Positions 28,075 through 37,211 of a stretch of 64,000 nt of DNA are shown here, in pieces (positions within the stretch are counted from its first letter, which is position 1; every line of letters starts with the position of its first letter). The DNA is from Rhodococcus sp. 06-235-1A. Lineage in GTDB: Bacteria > Actinomycetota > Actinomycetes > Mycobacteriales > Mycobacteriaceae. Position numbers and translations under genes: made by a program. Location of the stretch: contig NZ_NOYI01000003.1 of assembly GCF_002258785.1 (NCBI RefSeq), forward strand, positions 124,001 to 188,000, written 5' to 3'. Under the pieces are notes generated by a model that saw only the letters and a list, made by a program, of their open reading frames with translations, was not told where the DNA came from and searched no databases.

Positions 28075-29133
28075 ATGACTGCAAGCCCCCACGACGGTGT
28101 GAATCGATCGATGTCGAGTGTGACGTCCCTGGCCTCGGGCGAGGCCGACGAGCGTGAGGCCGATCCGGCCCCGAACCCGCATGCCACTGCCGAACAGGTC
28201 GAAGCCGCACGGTCGGACACCAAGCTGGCGCAGGTGCTCTATCACGACTGGGAAGCCGAGACCTACGACGACAAGTGGTCGATCTCCTACGACGAGCGCT
28301 GCATCGACTACGCCCGTGGCAGATTCGATCAGGCCGTCTCCGGTGACGCCTCGGCGCAATCCGCTCTGCCGTACGGTCGCGCCCTCGAATTGGGCTGCGG
28401 AACCGGTTTCTTCCTCCTCAACCTGATGCAGGCGGGCATCGCCGACAAGGGCTCGGTCACCGACCTGTCACCCGGAATGGTGAAAGTCGCGCTGCGCAAT
28501 GCCGAGCATCTCGGTCTCGACGTGGACGGCCGCGTTGCCGATGCAGAGACCATTCCCTACGACGACAACACCTTCGACCTGGTCGTCGGCCATGCCGTGC
28601 TCCACCACATCCCGGACGTCGAACAGTCGCTGCGTGAGGTGCTGCGCGTGCTCAAGCCCGGCGGGCGATTCGTCTTCGCGGGCGAACCCACTACCGTCGG
28701 CAACTTCTACGCTCGCTGGCTCGGGCGCATCACCTGGGAAACGACCACTCGCGTGACCAAATTGCCGTTCCTGGCGAGCTGGCGCAAGCCGCAGGAAGAA
28801 CTCGACGAGTCCTCGCGAGCCGCTGCGCTCGAGGCCGTGGTCGACCTGCATACGTTCGATCCCACCGACCTCGAGAACATCGCTCTGTCGGCCGGTGCCG
28901 AGCACGTTCAGGCGAACACCGAGGAGTTCGCTGCCGCTCTGCTCGGGTGGCCGGTGCGGACGTTCGAGGCCGCAGTTCCCGCGGGGAAGCTGGGCTGGAA
29001 CTGGGCCAAATTCGCTTTCGGTGGCTGGAAGACTCTGAGTTGGGTGGACGAGAACGTGCTGCAGCACGTGGTGCCGCGCGGGCTGTTCTACAACGTGATG
29101 ATCACCGGCACCAAGCCCGCTTCTCGCGGTTGA
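28075..29133 (+). CDS. Class I SAM-dependent methyltransferase
   Basis: 352-residue protein. The SAM-binding motif I is ALELGCGTGFFLLNLMQAG near 103-121, followed by LSPGMVKVALRNAE (motif II region), DLVVGHAVLHHIPDVEQSL (motif IV) and LKPGGRFVFAGEP (motif post-I/V). The N-terminal ~60 residues (KLAQVLYHDWEAETYDDKW) and the C-terminal ~120 are extra to the core Methyltransf_11 domain. It corresponds to Rv3038c. The substrate is unknown. It is separated from echA17 by 58 bases and has its own promoter. Confidence 0.87.
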   Translation: MTASPHDGVNRSMSSVTSLASGEADEREADPAPNPHATAEQVEAARSDTKLAQVLYHDWEAETYDDKWSISYDERCIDYARGRFDQAVSGDASAQSALPYGRALELGCGTGFFLLNLMQAGIADKGSVTDLSPGMVKVALRNAEHLGLDVDGRVADAETIPYDDNTFDLVVGHAVLHHIPDVEQSLREVLRVLKPGGRFVFAGEPTTVGNFYARWLGRITWETTTRVTKLPFLASWRKPQEELDESSRAAALEAVVDLHTFDPTDLENIALSAGAEHVQANTEEFAAALLGWPVRTFEAAVPAGKLGWNWAKFAFGGWKTLSWVDENVLQHVVPRGLFYNVMITGTKPASRG

Positions 29134-29173
29134 CCGCGTCGGGCTGCCACAGTCTCTGCGTTCGAGTCCGGTA

Positions 29174-30346
29174 ATGGGCTACGAGTTCACCGGCACCGAC
29201 CTCGACTTCCTGCGAAGCGAGGTCGGTGCGGAAGCTCTCGCTGCGGTCGATCGGCTCGAGCTCGGTGCTCGAACATCGGTGCGCGACATCACGTCGGTGC
29301 GCGCTCGCTTCCCTGACCGTGCGAGCGCGTTGATCGAAACCGTCACGGTCCGCCGTAAGGCACGAGTCAAGTTGCTCGACTCCGATCACTGGCTGGTGAC
29401 CGACGACGCCGTCCAACAGGCAACTCCGACGCTTGTCGCACGCAGGCGCGCTGCTCGACTGGCCGGGCGTCGAGTGCACGATGTGACGTGCTCCATCGGC
29501 AGCGAACTGGCTGTGCTGGTGGAATCGGCCGACGTGGTGGTGGGCAGCGATCTCGACCCGATCCGGCTTCGGATGGCCGCGCACAACGTCCCGAGTGCCA
29601 CTGTGCTGCGGGCCGACGCACTGACCCCGACGACGCGTGGAACCGTCGTGGTCGCCGATCCCGGTAGGCGAGCGGGTGGTCGGCGACGCCACGATCCGGC
29701 GGCGTTGCAACCCCCGCTGCCCGACCTGTTCGACGCCTATCGCGGCCGAGATCTGGTGGTCAAGTGCGCTCCCGGTCTCGATTTCGACGCTGTCGACTGG
29801 CCCGGCGAGATCGAGGTCGTCTCGCTCGACGGGGGAGTGCGGGAGGCGTGCCTGTGGCCGGAAGGGTTGAGCGAGAGCGGAGTTCGTCGTCGCGCTGCAG
29901 TTCTTCGGTCGGACGGTACCGCCCTGGAATTCACCGACGCCGAATCCGACGACATTCCGGTTCGGCCGCCGGGGAACTACATCATCGACCCCGACGGAGC
30001 CGTGGTCAGGGCCGGTCTGGTTCGGCATTACGGTGCCAGATTCGGTCTGTGGCAACTCGATCCGAGGATCGCGTACCTGACCGGTGACGCGGTACCGCCC
30101 GGGGTTCGCGGCTTTCGCATCCTGGAGCAGTCGAAGTTCTCGGAGAAAGTGCTTCGGCAACAACTGAATCGGCTGGACTGCGGTTCGGCCGAGATTCTCG
30201 TACGTGGGGTGGACGTGGACCCCGCGATACTGCGCCCCAAGCTGAAACTTCGCGGAACCGTACCGCTGTCGGTGGTGATCACCCGTATCGATCGGTCCGC
30301 GGTGGCCTTCGTGTGCGCGCCCGGCGCGATCGATCAGTCGGTGTAG
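29174..30346 (+). CDS. THUMP-like domain class I methyltransferase-fold protein
   Basis: 390-residue protein corresponding to Rv3037c. The middle part carries a Rossmann methyltransferase motif (VHDVTCSIGSELAVL, then VVGSDLDPIRLRMAAHN and VVVADPGRR), and the C-terminus (GFRILEQSKFSEKVLRQQ, VDVDPAILRPKL) resembles the THUMP-like domain of a family found in Actinobacteria. The D-P-G-R-R stretch replaces the usual catalytic D/N-PP-Y/F of RNA or DNA amino-methyltransferases. An RNA-modification role is plausible but unproven. Its end overlaps the convergent beta-propeller gene by 13 bases. Confidence 0.75.
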   Translation: MGYEFTGTDLDFLRSEVGAEALAAVDRLELGARTSVRDITSVRARFPDRASALIETVTVRRKARVKLLDSDHWLVTDDAVQQATPTLVARRRAARLAGRRVHDVTCSIGSELAVLVESADVVVGSDLDPIRLRMAAHNVPSATVLRADALTPTTRGTVVVADPGRRAGGRRRHDPAALQPPLPDLFDAYRGRDLVVKCAPGLDFDAVDWPGEIEVVSLDGGVREACLWPEGLSESGVRRRAAVLRSDGTALEFTDAESDDIPVRPPGNYIIDPDGAVVRAGLVRHYGARFGLWQLDPRIAYLTGDAVPPGVRGFRILEQSKFSEKVLRQQLNRLDCGSAEILVRGVDVDPAILRPKLKLRGTVPLSVVITRIDRSAVAFVCAPGAIDQSV

Positions 30347-31656
30347 GTGAAGATCTCACCCAGATAGCTCGCCGTGACGACCTGTCCGTCCGGGCCGATG
30401 GACGTGCCGACCGTGGTACCGACGACGTCGGGAACGGGTTGCGAGTCGACTGTGTCGCCAGTGGTGGCATCGAATGTGAGCAGCGCGAGCCCGTCGCCGT
30501 CGCGGATGACGGTGTGGCCACGGCCGTCTGCGGATTGTGCTGCTGTTCCTGCTTGTTCGATGTCGTCGCGCACCCATACCCGCTCGGCGGAATCGCCGTT
30601 GTCGCGTAGTCCGATCAGGGTGCCGTCGCCGCCCGCCGGCACGATCGTGCCGTCTGCGGCGATCGACGGGGCGGCCCCGACACCGAGCCCGGTACCCTCG
30701 GTCCACCTCGTCCGACCGTCCGCGGTGTCGAATGCGCTCAACCGGCCGTCGACGTCGGCCAGGTACACCGTCGAACCGTCCTCGGAGAGCACCGGCGACG
30801 ACGCGACTCCTGCAGGCAAGAGGTCCGAGGACCACCGTTCGACGAGCCCGGGTGACCCGTCCCGGGTGTATTGCAGGGAAACGAGTTGCGGTGCAATCGA
30901 ACCCGGACGCCACAGGGTCAAGTAGATCGTTCCGGTCGCGGTGTCGACCGCAGGAGCCGCCGGTACGGCGCATTCGGATCCACCCGAACTGCATTGAGCG
31001 AGTCCGGTGTCGACCGGGCGAAAATCGGAGTTCGGATCGGTGAGGAAGTTCGGCGTCGGTACGAGATCGAGAATCGGTACTCGAAGCTGACCGTTCTGCG
31101 AGTCCAGAACGCTGACCTGGCCCATTTGGGTGATCGAGAGCACGCTGCCGTCGCCGAGGAACTGGGCGGATTTGGGTACGCCGTACACCGTTGTGCGCCA
31201 GCGCAACTGACCGTGATCGTTGTACGAGTTCATGCCGCCGTCGTCGCCGATGTACACGTTGATCGCCGAATCGACCGTGGGAGTGGCTGTGACGACGGAC
31301 GGCCCGACGCGATTGCACCAGCGCTTGCGGGCGGACTCGATCTCGAAAGAGAAGAGGTTGCATCCGGATTCGGTGGCGGCGGTGACGAACATCTGACCGG
31401 TCGAGCCGATGGAGACCGGAGAGGTCACGGTGCCGCCGGTCGGCCGAGTCCAGTCCAACGTCAGGGGATCGTTCACCGACACCGTGGTCGAGCCGGAGTT
31501 GTGGGCATTTCCGTGTGCGGCGGGCCACGAGTCGGGCGAGAGTGGTTCGATGGCCGTCGTATCGGCGCTGCAGCCGCTCAGGATCACCAGCAGGGCCGCC
31601 GAAGCGACCGCAGTGACCTTCCTGCCGGTCCTGCCGTTGGCCCTGACGCCCTGCAT
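30334..31656 (-). CDS. PQQ-like beta-propeller lipoprotein
   Basis: 440-residue exported lipoprotein. The signal peptide ends in the lipobox LSGC (Cys near residue 29). The rest is made of repeated beta-blades with the W/G-x-T/S patterns of PQQ-like propellers: PLTLDWTRPTGGTVTSPVSI, RKRWCNRVGPSV, GQLRWRTTVYG, TVYLADVDGRLSAFDTADG and so on. It corresponds to Rv3035. The propeller may be a cell-surface scaffold or a BamB-like adaptor; no enzyme activity can be assigned. Confidence 0.82.
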   Translation of the reverse strand: MQGVRANGRTGRKVTAVASAALLVILSGCSADTTAIEPLSPDSWPAAHGNAHNSGSTTVSVNDPLTLDWTRPTGGTVTSPVSIGSTGQMFVTAATESGCNLFSFEIESARKRWCNRVGPSVVTATPTVDSAINVYIGDDGGMNSYNDHGQLRWRTTVYGVPKSAQFLGDGSVLSITQMGQVSVLDSQNGQLRVPILDLVPTPNFLTDPNSDFRPVDTGLAQCSSGGSECAVPAAPAVDTATGTIYLTLWRPGSIAPQLVSLQYTRDGSPGLVERWSSDLLPAGVASSPVLSEDGSTVYLADVDGRLSAFDTADGRTRWTEGTGLGVGAAPSIAADGTIVPAGGDGTLIGLRDNGDSAERVWVRDDIEQAGTAAQSADGRGHTVIRDGDGLALLTFDATTGDTVDSQPVPDVVGTTVGTSIGPDGQVVTASYLGEIFTYTD

Positions 31657-31804
31657 CGATCACTCCCATGAGTTCTTCCGTGCCCGACGTGGTGCCGGGG
31701 CGTCCTGTTCGTCCTGTGCCGACGAGCAACACTCGACAGGCAACCCTAGCCCGCCGACGGGTGCAGGCAGAGAGCGGGCGAACGAGAAACTAGGGTGAAC
31801 GACC

Positions 31805-32566
31805 ATGACGAGTATGTGGAACGCGCCGCTGCGGACACGCTGGCGCGGTTCGAGACGGCGCGACACCGAGCAGGCGCGGTTTCTCACGCGCGCGTCCCTC
31901 GACTGGGTGCTCGCGAACAAGGCGTACACGCCGTGGTACCTGGTGCGGTACTACCGATTGGCGAAGTTCAAGCTGGCGAATCCGCACGTGATCCTGAAGG
32001 GCATGGTGTTCCTCGGGAAGAACGTCGAGATCCACTCCACTCCGGAACTCTCACGCCTCGAGATCGGCCGCTGGGTCCACATCGGTGACGGCAATGCCAT
32101 TCGCTGCCACGAGGGTTCGCTCCGGATCGGCGACAAAGTGGTGTTCGGCAAGGACAACGTCGTCAACACTTACCTCGATATCGAGATCGGCGCGTCGACC
32201 CTGGTGGCCGACTGGTGCTACATCTGCGATTTCGATCACCGGATGGACGATGTGAACATGCCGATCAAGGATCAGGGAATCGTCAAGGGGCCGGTGAGAA
32301 TAGGGCCGGACACATGGATCGCGGCCAAGGTGACGATCCTGCGCGAAACCCGAATCGGGCAGGGCTGCGTGCTCGGTGCCCATGCCGTGGTCAAGGGCGA
32401 CATCCCGGACTACAGCATTGCCGTCGGAGCCCCGGCCAAGGTTGTCCGCAATCGCAAGGACGCCTGGGAGGCCGGCACCGCCGAACGTGCGAAATACATT
32501 GCAGCGCTGGAGGACATAGCGCGCAAGAAGGCCCTCGGTCAGGCCGAGGCGGCGCGGGAGACCTGA
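31805..32566 (+). CDS. Left-handed beta-helix acyltransferase
   Basis: 253-residue hexapeptide-repeat acyl- or acetyltransferase (LbH/WcaJ-maltose-acetyltransferase type), corresponding to Rv3034c. Hexapeptide turns are visible from about 65 to 210 (IEIGASTLVADWCYI, VRIGPDTWIAAKVTIL, IGQGCVLGAHAVVKGDIPDY, SIAVGAPAKVVRN), with the catalytic-type His in CDFDHRMDDVN near 140. It stands next to the methylglucose/alpha-glucan gene cluster, so acylation of that glycan is an attractive guess. A TAGGGT hexamer lies eight bases before the ATG. Confidence 0.83.
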   Translation: MTSMWNAPLRTRWRGSRRRDTEQARFLTRASLDWVLANKAYTPWYLVRYYRLAKFKLANPHVILKGMVFLGKNVEIHSTPELSRLEIGRWVHIGDGNAIRCHEGSLRIGDKVVFGKDNVVNTYLDIEIGASTLVADWCYICDFDHRMDDVNMPIKDQGIVKGPVRIGPDTWIAAKVTILRETRIGQGCVLGAHAVVKGDIPDYSIAVGAPAKVVRNRKDAWEAGTAERAKYIAALEDIARKKALGQAEAARET

Positions 32567-32573
32567 CCCCGGG

Positions 32574-33821
32574 TCACGTGCGACCGGGGAGAGCGCGCTC
32601 GACGATGTGCGGGCGCGCCAATGGATGCCGAACCTTACGCTTGGCCTCCCGATAGACCTCCGCCGTCGACTCGGCGACGTGCTTCCAGTCGAAATCCACG
32701 GTGAGGCGTTCGCGCGCCGCCACGGCCCGCTCCTGCGCGGCGTCGGCGTTGTCGAGAACCTTGCGAACGGCCGCGGCCAGCCCGCCGACGTCGGCAGGGG
32801 CGAAGGACAGGCCGGTCACCCCGTCGACGATCGCCTCACCGAGACCACCCGCGGTCGACGCGACCAGCGGGGTTCCTGCCGCCGCGGCCTCGAGGGCGAT
32901 GATGCCGAACGGTTCGTACCGACTGGGTAGGACGATGGCGTCGGCACCGTGCAGCCACCCGAGCAGTTCGGTGTGGTCCAGATTGCCGAGGAACGACACC
33001 GCTCGGGCGACGCGGTGGGTGCGCGCCAGCCCTGCCAACCAGGCGAACTGTGTTCCCTCACCGGCGATGTGCAAGGTGGTGCCCGGATGGCTCCGCCGAA
33101 TGCGCGGGAGGGCGGCGATGGCGTCCTGGATTCCCTTCTCGTACTCGAGCCGGCCGACGTAGAGCAACCGGGCGGGCTCCGATCGCGGCTCGCGTCGCCG
33201 GAAGTTCCAGGCGGAGCCGTCGATTCCGTTTCGGATGACCTTCACCGCCGACTCCGACACCCCGAAGAGTGCGGCGACCTCGTCCCTCATGGACGACGAG
33301 CACGTGATGACCGCGTCGGAATCGTTGGCGAGCCACCACTCTATGGAGTGCACCTGACGGTTCACGGGGCCGGAGATCCAGCCGCTGTGCCGTCCGGCCT
33401 CGGTGGCGTGGATGGTCGAGACCAGCGGTACGTCGTAGAACTCGGCCAGGGCGATGGCGGGGTGCGCGACCAGCCAATCGTGGGCGTGGACGACGTCGGG
33501 CTGCCAGCCCTCGCCGAGCCCCGGCTTACCGAGGGCGACGCCGGCACGGACCATCGCGTGGCCCATCGCGAGGGTCCACGCGAGCATGTCTTCCCCGAAC
33601 ACGAAGTGAGCCGGGTCCTCCGCGACGGCGACGACGAGAACGCCGTCCTCGATGTGATGCGAGGTCGGGTGCGTGGCGGCGTCGGTGCCGGTGGGTCGAC
33701 GCGACAGTACGACGACTTCGTGCCCGCAACGGACCAGTTCGGTCGCCAGGTGATGAACATGCCGACCGAGTCCGCCGACCACCACGGGTGGGTATTCCCA
33801 CGACACCATCAGAATTCTCAT
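32574..33821 (-). CDS. GT4 glycosyltransferase, glycogen-synthase-like (Rv3032 type)
   Basis: 415-residue GT-B glycosyltransferase. It starts MRILMVSWEYPPVVVGGLGR, the typical nucleotide-sugar glucosyltransferase opening, and carries the GT4 EX7E motif in LPSRYEPFGIIALEAAAAG plus FLGNLDHTEL. It is the orthologue by position and similarity of Rv3032, an alpha-1,4-glucosyltransferase for methylglucose lipopolysaccharide (MGLP) and cell alpha-glucan. Start ATG 33821 has a GGGGGG-rich ribosome site, and its ATGA overlaps the stop of the GH57 gene by 4 bases. Confidence 0.9.
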   Translation of the reverse strand: MRILMVSWEYPPVVVGGLGRHVHHLATELVRCGHEVVVLSRRPTGTDAATHPTSHHIEDGVLVVAVAEDPAHFVFGEDMLAWTLAMGHAMVRAGVALGKPGLGEGWQPDVVHAHDWLVAHPAIALAEFYDVPLVSTIHATEAGRHSGWISGPVNRQVHSIEWWLANDSDAVITCSSSMRDEVAALFGVSESAVKVIRNGIDGSAWNFRRREPRSEPARLLYVGRLEYEKGIQDAIAALPRIRRSHPGTTLHIAGEGTQFAWLAGLARTHRVARAVSFLGNLDHTELLGWLHGADAIVLPSRYEPFGIIALEAAAAGTPLVASTAGGLGEAIVDGVTGLSFAPADVGGLAAAVRKVLDNADAAQERAVAARERLTVDFDWKHVAESTAEVYREAKRKVRHPLARPHIVERALPGRT

Positions 33822-35377
33822 CGACGCCCCCCTGCAGTTTCCGGCTCGCTGCCACCGCGCGCACCGGGTAGGCGTCGCGCGTCCAACGCAGGGAACAGTC
33901 CGTCGGCGCGGTTCCACTGCTGTGCCAAGTCGGTCGCCCGTGTGGTCGAACCGCCTGCGGCCGCAGCAGCGATCTCGCGCAGAGCGTGCGCATGGACGTG
34001 CGCTCGTTCCCGCGCATAACCGGCGGCGGAGTCCTTGCTGACCATGAATGCCCAGTCGCTGGCCACTGCCATCAGTGTCTCACGCAGTATCTGATCGTTG
34101 ACCCGATTGCGAAGTTCGGGGCCGCCGCCCCGGCGCTGCGAACTCCGGGCCGCATCGACGGCGTCGAGCGCAGTCTTTGCCACCTCGGAGTTCAGAGTGA
34201 CCAGGTCGGCGACGTCGTCTCCTGCCCATACGCGCCAGTCCTTCCCCGATCCCCATGACGAATCCGGTAGCTCGAGCGGTGCACCGACGAACCCCTGCTC
34301 TCGTGCGTCGTTCAGTGTGCCGACCGTGACACCGGCGGCCGGGAGTGCGCGCATGAGCTTGTCGAGCCACTGCGGGCCCTCGTGCCACCAGTGTCCGAAG
34401 AGCTCGGTGTCGAATGCGGCCACGACCAGGGCATCACGTCCGATTCGCTCGGATTCCGAGATCAGGCGTCGACGGATCACGTCAACGAAGTCTGCGACGT
34501 GGCGGTCCACCGTCGCGGCGGCCCGCTCGGGGTCGTAGGGCGCCTTGTCGTGCGAGGCGACCGTGCGGCCGGTGACGCGCGCAGGCTTGAGGCCGGTGTC
34601 GTGATCGTAGGTGTGGAAGTCCCGGTATGAACCGTGACCGGGATAGCCCGATTTCGGTGACCAGACGCGGTAGCTGACCGGCAGGTCGCGTCCGAACGCG
34701 ACGACGTCGGAGTCCCACACCGGCCTGCCGAGGGAGGTATCGCCGCGCATTGCCGGCCCGTCGACCATGAAGTGCGAGACCCCGGCCGCGGCGTATTCGG
34801 TTTCCATCCCGGGTGTGAACCCGCACTCGGGTGCCCAGATGCCCCGAGGCGTGGTACCCCAGCGGCTGTGGGCGTCGAGCAGGCCCTCGCGGAGCGAGAA
34901 CTCACGGAGTCGGGGATCGAGCAGCGGCTGGAACGGGTGTGCCAGCGGGCCGCCGAGCAGTTCGACGGTCCCGGCATCGACGAGTGGTCGAAGTACCGCG
35001 GAGCCGCCGTGTCGCCACCGGGTCTCGAATCGATCGAGCGCGGCGGCGGAACCTCGGTGCTCGCGAACGGACAGATCCCGGTCGGTCGCCTCGTGGGCCC
35101 GCAGCTGCCAGTTTCCGAGCCAGTGGTGCATCCCGGACAGGCAGTGCGGATCGTCGAGCTGGGCGGCCAGGACCGGGGTGATCCCCAGCGACAGCACGCT
35201 GGTGTGGCCATCGTCGGCCAGTCGCTCCAGAGCCGCGGTCAGCGGCAGATAGCAGTCCGCCCAGGACTGGTACAGCCATTCCTCGCCGACGGGCCAGCGC
35301 CCGTGATTGGCCAGCCACGGCAGGTGAGAGTGCAGCACGAGGGAGAACATGCCCGGCACGGTGGCACCGGATGTCAC
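33818..35377 (-). CDS. GH57 alpha-1,4-glucan branching enzyme (Rv3031 type)
   Basis: 519-residue glycoside hydrolase family 57 protein. Conserved regions: HSHLPWL (region 1, near 16), GIWAPECGF (catalytic Glu, near 195), AAFDTELFGHWWHEG (catalytic Asp, near 345) and the C-terminal helical domain with DWAFMVSKDSAAGYA. This is the branching-enzyme subgroup, assigned to MGLP precursor synthesis in mycobacteria (Rv3031). It starts with GTG 35377 in the 4-base overlap with the methyltransferase stop, so three genes are translationally coupled. Confidence 0.9.
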   Translation of the reverse strand: MTSGATVPGMFSLVLHSHLPWLANHGRWPVGEEWLYQSWADCYLPLTAALERLADDGHTSVLSLGITPVLAAQLDDPHCLSGMHHWLGNWQLRAHEATDRDLSVREHRGSAAALDRFETRWRHGGSAVLRPLVDAGTVELLGGPLAHPFQPLLDPRLREFSLREGLLDAHSRWGTTPRGIWAPECGFTPGMETEYAAAGVSHFMVDGPAMRGDTSLGRPVWDSDVVAFGRDLPVSYRVWSPKSGYPGHGSYRDFHTYDHDTGLKPARVTGRTVASHDKAPYDPERAAATVDRHVADFVDVIRRRLISESERIGRDALVVAAFDTELFGHWWHEGPQWLDKLMRALPAAGVTVGTLNDAREQGFVGAPLELPDSSWGSGKDWRVWAGDDVADLVTLNSEVAKTALDAVDAARSSQRRGGGPELRNRVNDQILRETLMAVASDWAFMVSKDSAAGYARERAHVHAHALREIAAAAAGGSTTRATDLAQQWNRADGLFPALDARRLPGARGGSEPETAGGRR

Positions 35378-36201
35378 CCGATCACCGCGCTCGAGCTCTT
35401 GCGAGCGATGGCGACCAGGTCGAGGCTGCCGTCGATGTCGTCGGCGGTGATGTCGAAGTCGTCGACCGAGATGGCCGCGACGTCCTCGGTGAGTGCGGCC
35501 GGCCAGGGTTCACCGGCCAGGGCTCGTTCGATCTGGGCGTCGATGAACGAACCGCCGTGCTTGGCATCGAGGGCGGCCAGCGTGCGTCCGTGCCGGACCC
35601 CGGTGAGTTCGTCGACCTCGAGCCGAGCGTCCACGAGGAGCTCGGTGAGTTCGGCCGCGTCGAGTTCGCGGGTGTGGAAGGGATTGAGCGGGGTGTCGCG
35701 CCCGGGGGAGAACGTGATGCGGTTGGGCGTGCTGATCAACAGAATGCCCCCGGGTGCGAGCACTCGGTGCACTTCGGCGAGGAACGCACCTTGATCCCAG
35801 AGGTGCTCGATCACCTGGAAATTGACGACGACGTCGATCGAGGAATCGGCGACGGGAAGACGGTCGAGATTCCCGCGCAACATCGTCACCCTCGGGTAGC
35901 GGGCATGCACGTGTGCGGCGGCCGACGCGTCGTAGTCGAGACCGAGAACGTTGGTCGCGACATCGGCAATCATGTTGGCTCCGTAGCCTTCTCCCGATCC
36001 TGCCTCGAGTACGGTGCGGTCGCGGCACTGCTCGACGAGAGCCCGGTAGACCACCTCGTGTCGGCGGAACCAGTAGTTCTCCTCGGCGATGCCCGGCACC
36101 GTGCGCTCGCCGGTGAGGGGGAGTGGTTCCGGTGTCGGTGCCTGAGCCGATGAATCGTTCACCGACGAAAGGTTAGTGGAGGCGCGGGGGAGGAAAGCCA
36201 A
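35374..36201 (-). CDS. Class I SAM methyltransferase of the MGLP cluster (Rv3030 type)
   Basis: 275-residue methyltransferase with motif I VLEAGSGEGYGANMIAD near 64-80, VVVNFQVIEHLWDQGAFLAE near 118 and ILLISTPNRITFSPGRDTP near 152. It closely resembles Rv3030, the putative sugar O-methyltransferase of methylglucose lipopolysaccharide synthesis. I keep the TTG start at 36201 because GGAG lies seven bases upstream and the residues AFLP resemble the Rv3030 N-terminus as I recall it; GTG 36162 is the alternative. It is the first gene of a three-gene overlapping operon. Confidence 0.86.
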   Translation of the reverse strand: MAFLPRASTNLSSVNDSSAQAPTPEPLPLTGERTVPGIAEENYWFRRHEVVYRALVEQCRDRTVLEAGSGEGYGANMIADVATNVLGLDYDASAAAHVHARYPRVTMLRGNLDRLPVADSSIDVVVNFQVIEHLWDQGAFLAEVHRVLAPGGILLISTPNRITFSPGRDTPLNPFHTRELDAAELTELLVDARLEVDELTGVRHGRTLAALDAKHGGSFIDAQIERALAGEPWPAALTEDVAAISVDDFDITADDIDGSLDLVAIARKSSSAVIG

Positions 36202-36256
36202 CGTGGTCTCCGTAACAGTCGGGGTGCAGATGTATGGTCGGACGGACGAGGAAGTA

Positions 36257-36274
36257 AGTTACCCATGAGTAACT
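36257..36274. promoter_or_regulatory. Inverted repeat AGTTAC-N6-GTAACT in the methyltransferase/etfB divergent region
   Basis: Perfect 6-bp arms around CCATGA, about 95 bases before etfB and 56 bases before the methyltransferase start. Two further TAA/GTAA half-motifs flank it (36254-36257 and 36283-36286). Size and symmetry suit a TetR-type regulator of lipid or acyl-CoA genes, and TTAC...GTAA operators are known for such regulators. The regulator is not in the window. Confidence 0.5.
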
Positions 36275-36368
36275 ACGGTGAGGTAACCTCGTCCCAGGCC
36301 GTAGAACTGTACGAACCGTTAGAACACTCACGATCAGCAGAACATGACCAGGAGGTCGACGCAGACCC

Positions 36369-37169
36369 ATGACGAACATCGTTGTTTTGATCAAGCAGGT
36401 TCCAGACACGTGGTCCGAGCGCAAGCTCACCGACGGTGACTACACCCTCGATCGCGAGGCTGCCGACGCCGTCCTCGACGAGATCAACGAGCGGGCCGTC
36501 GAAGAAGCACTGCTCATCAAGGAAGCCCAGGGGGGCGAGGTCAAGGTTCTGTCCGCAGGCCCCGACCGCGCCACCGATGCCATCCGCAAGGCCTTGTCGA
36601 TGGGTGCAGACAGTGCCGTGCACCTCAACGATCCGAGCTTGCACGGCTCCGACGCGATCCAGACCGGATACGCCCTCGCTGCCGCGTTGGGCAACGTCGC
36701 ATTCGAGAACGAGGAGCCGGCCGACCTCATCATCGCCGGCAACGAGGCCACCGACGGACGTACCGGTGCAGTTCCCGCGATCATCGCCGAGTACTTGCAG
36801 ATTCCGGCCCTGACGCAGTTGCGCAAGCTCACCGTCGCCGACGGCAAGGTCAGCGGCGAGCGGGAGACCGACGAGGGCATCTTCGGTCTCGAGGCCACGC
36901 TTCCCGCCATCGTGAGTGTCACCGAGAAGATCAACGAGCCGCGCTTCCCTTCGTTCAAGGGCATCATGGCCGCCAAGAAGAAGACGGTGCAGACCATCAC
37001 GTTGGCCGACATCGGTGTCGAGGACGGCATCGTCGGAGTCGACAATGCGGGCACGACCGTCACCTCGTCCACCCCCAAGCCTCCGAAGACTGCAGGCGAG
37101 CGGCTCACCGACGAGGGCGACGGCGGCGACAAGATCGCCACCTACCTCGTCGGCCAGAAGATCATCTGA
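36369..37169 (+). CDS. etfB: Electron transfer flavoprotein beta subunit
   Basis: 266-residue FixA/EtfB protein, partner of EtfA, which passes electrons from acyl-CoA dehydrogenases to the membrane quinone pool. It starts MTNIVVLIKQVPDTWSE. The nucleotide-binding segment LIIAGNEATDGRTGAVPAI is near 120-138, and PRFPSFKGIMAAKKK is the recognition-loop region. AGGAGG lies 12 bases upstream of the ATG. It is cotranscribed with etfA, 42 bases downstream, and ended by a 17-bp hairpin. Confidence 0.95.
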   Translation: MTNIVVLIKQVPDTWSERKLTDGDYTLDREAADAVLDEINERAVEEALLIKEAQGGEVKVLSAGPDRATDAIRKALSMGADSAVHLNDPSLHGSDAIQTGYALAAALGNVAFENEEPADLIIAGNEATDGRTGAVPAIIAEYLQIPALTQLRKLTVADGKVSGERETDEGIFGLEATLPAIVSVTEKINEPRFPSFKGIMAAKKKTVQTITLADIGVEDGIVGVDNAGTTVTSSTPKPPKTAGERLTDEGDGGDKIATYLVGQKII

Positions 37170-37211
37170 TCCCGCCCCACCGAGCAATCGAAGACAAACG
37201 AGGAGCAAGTC

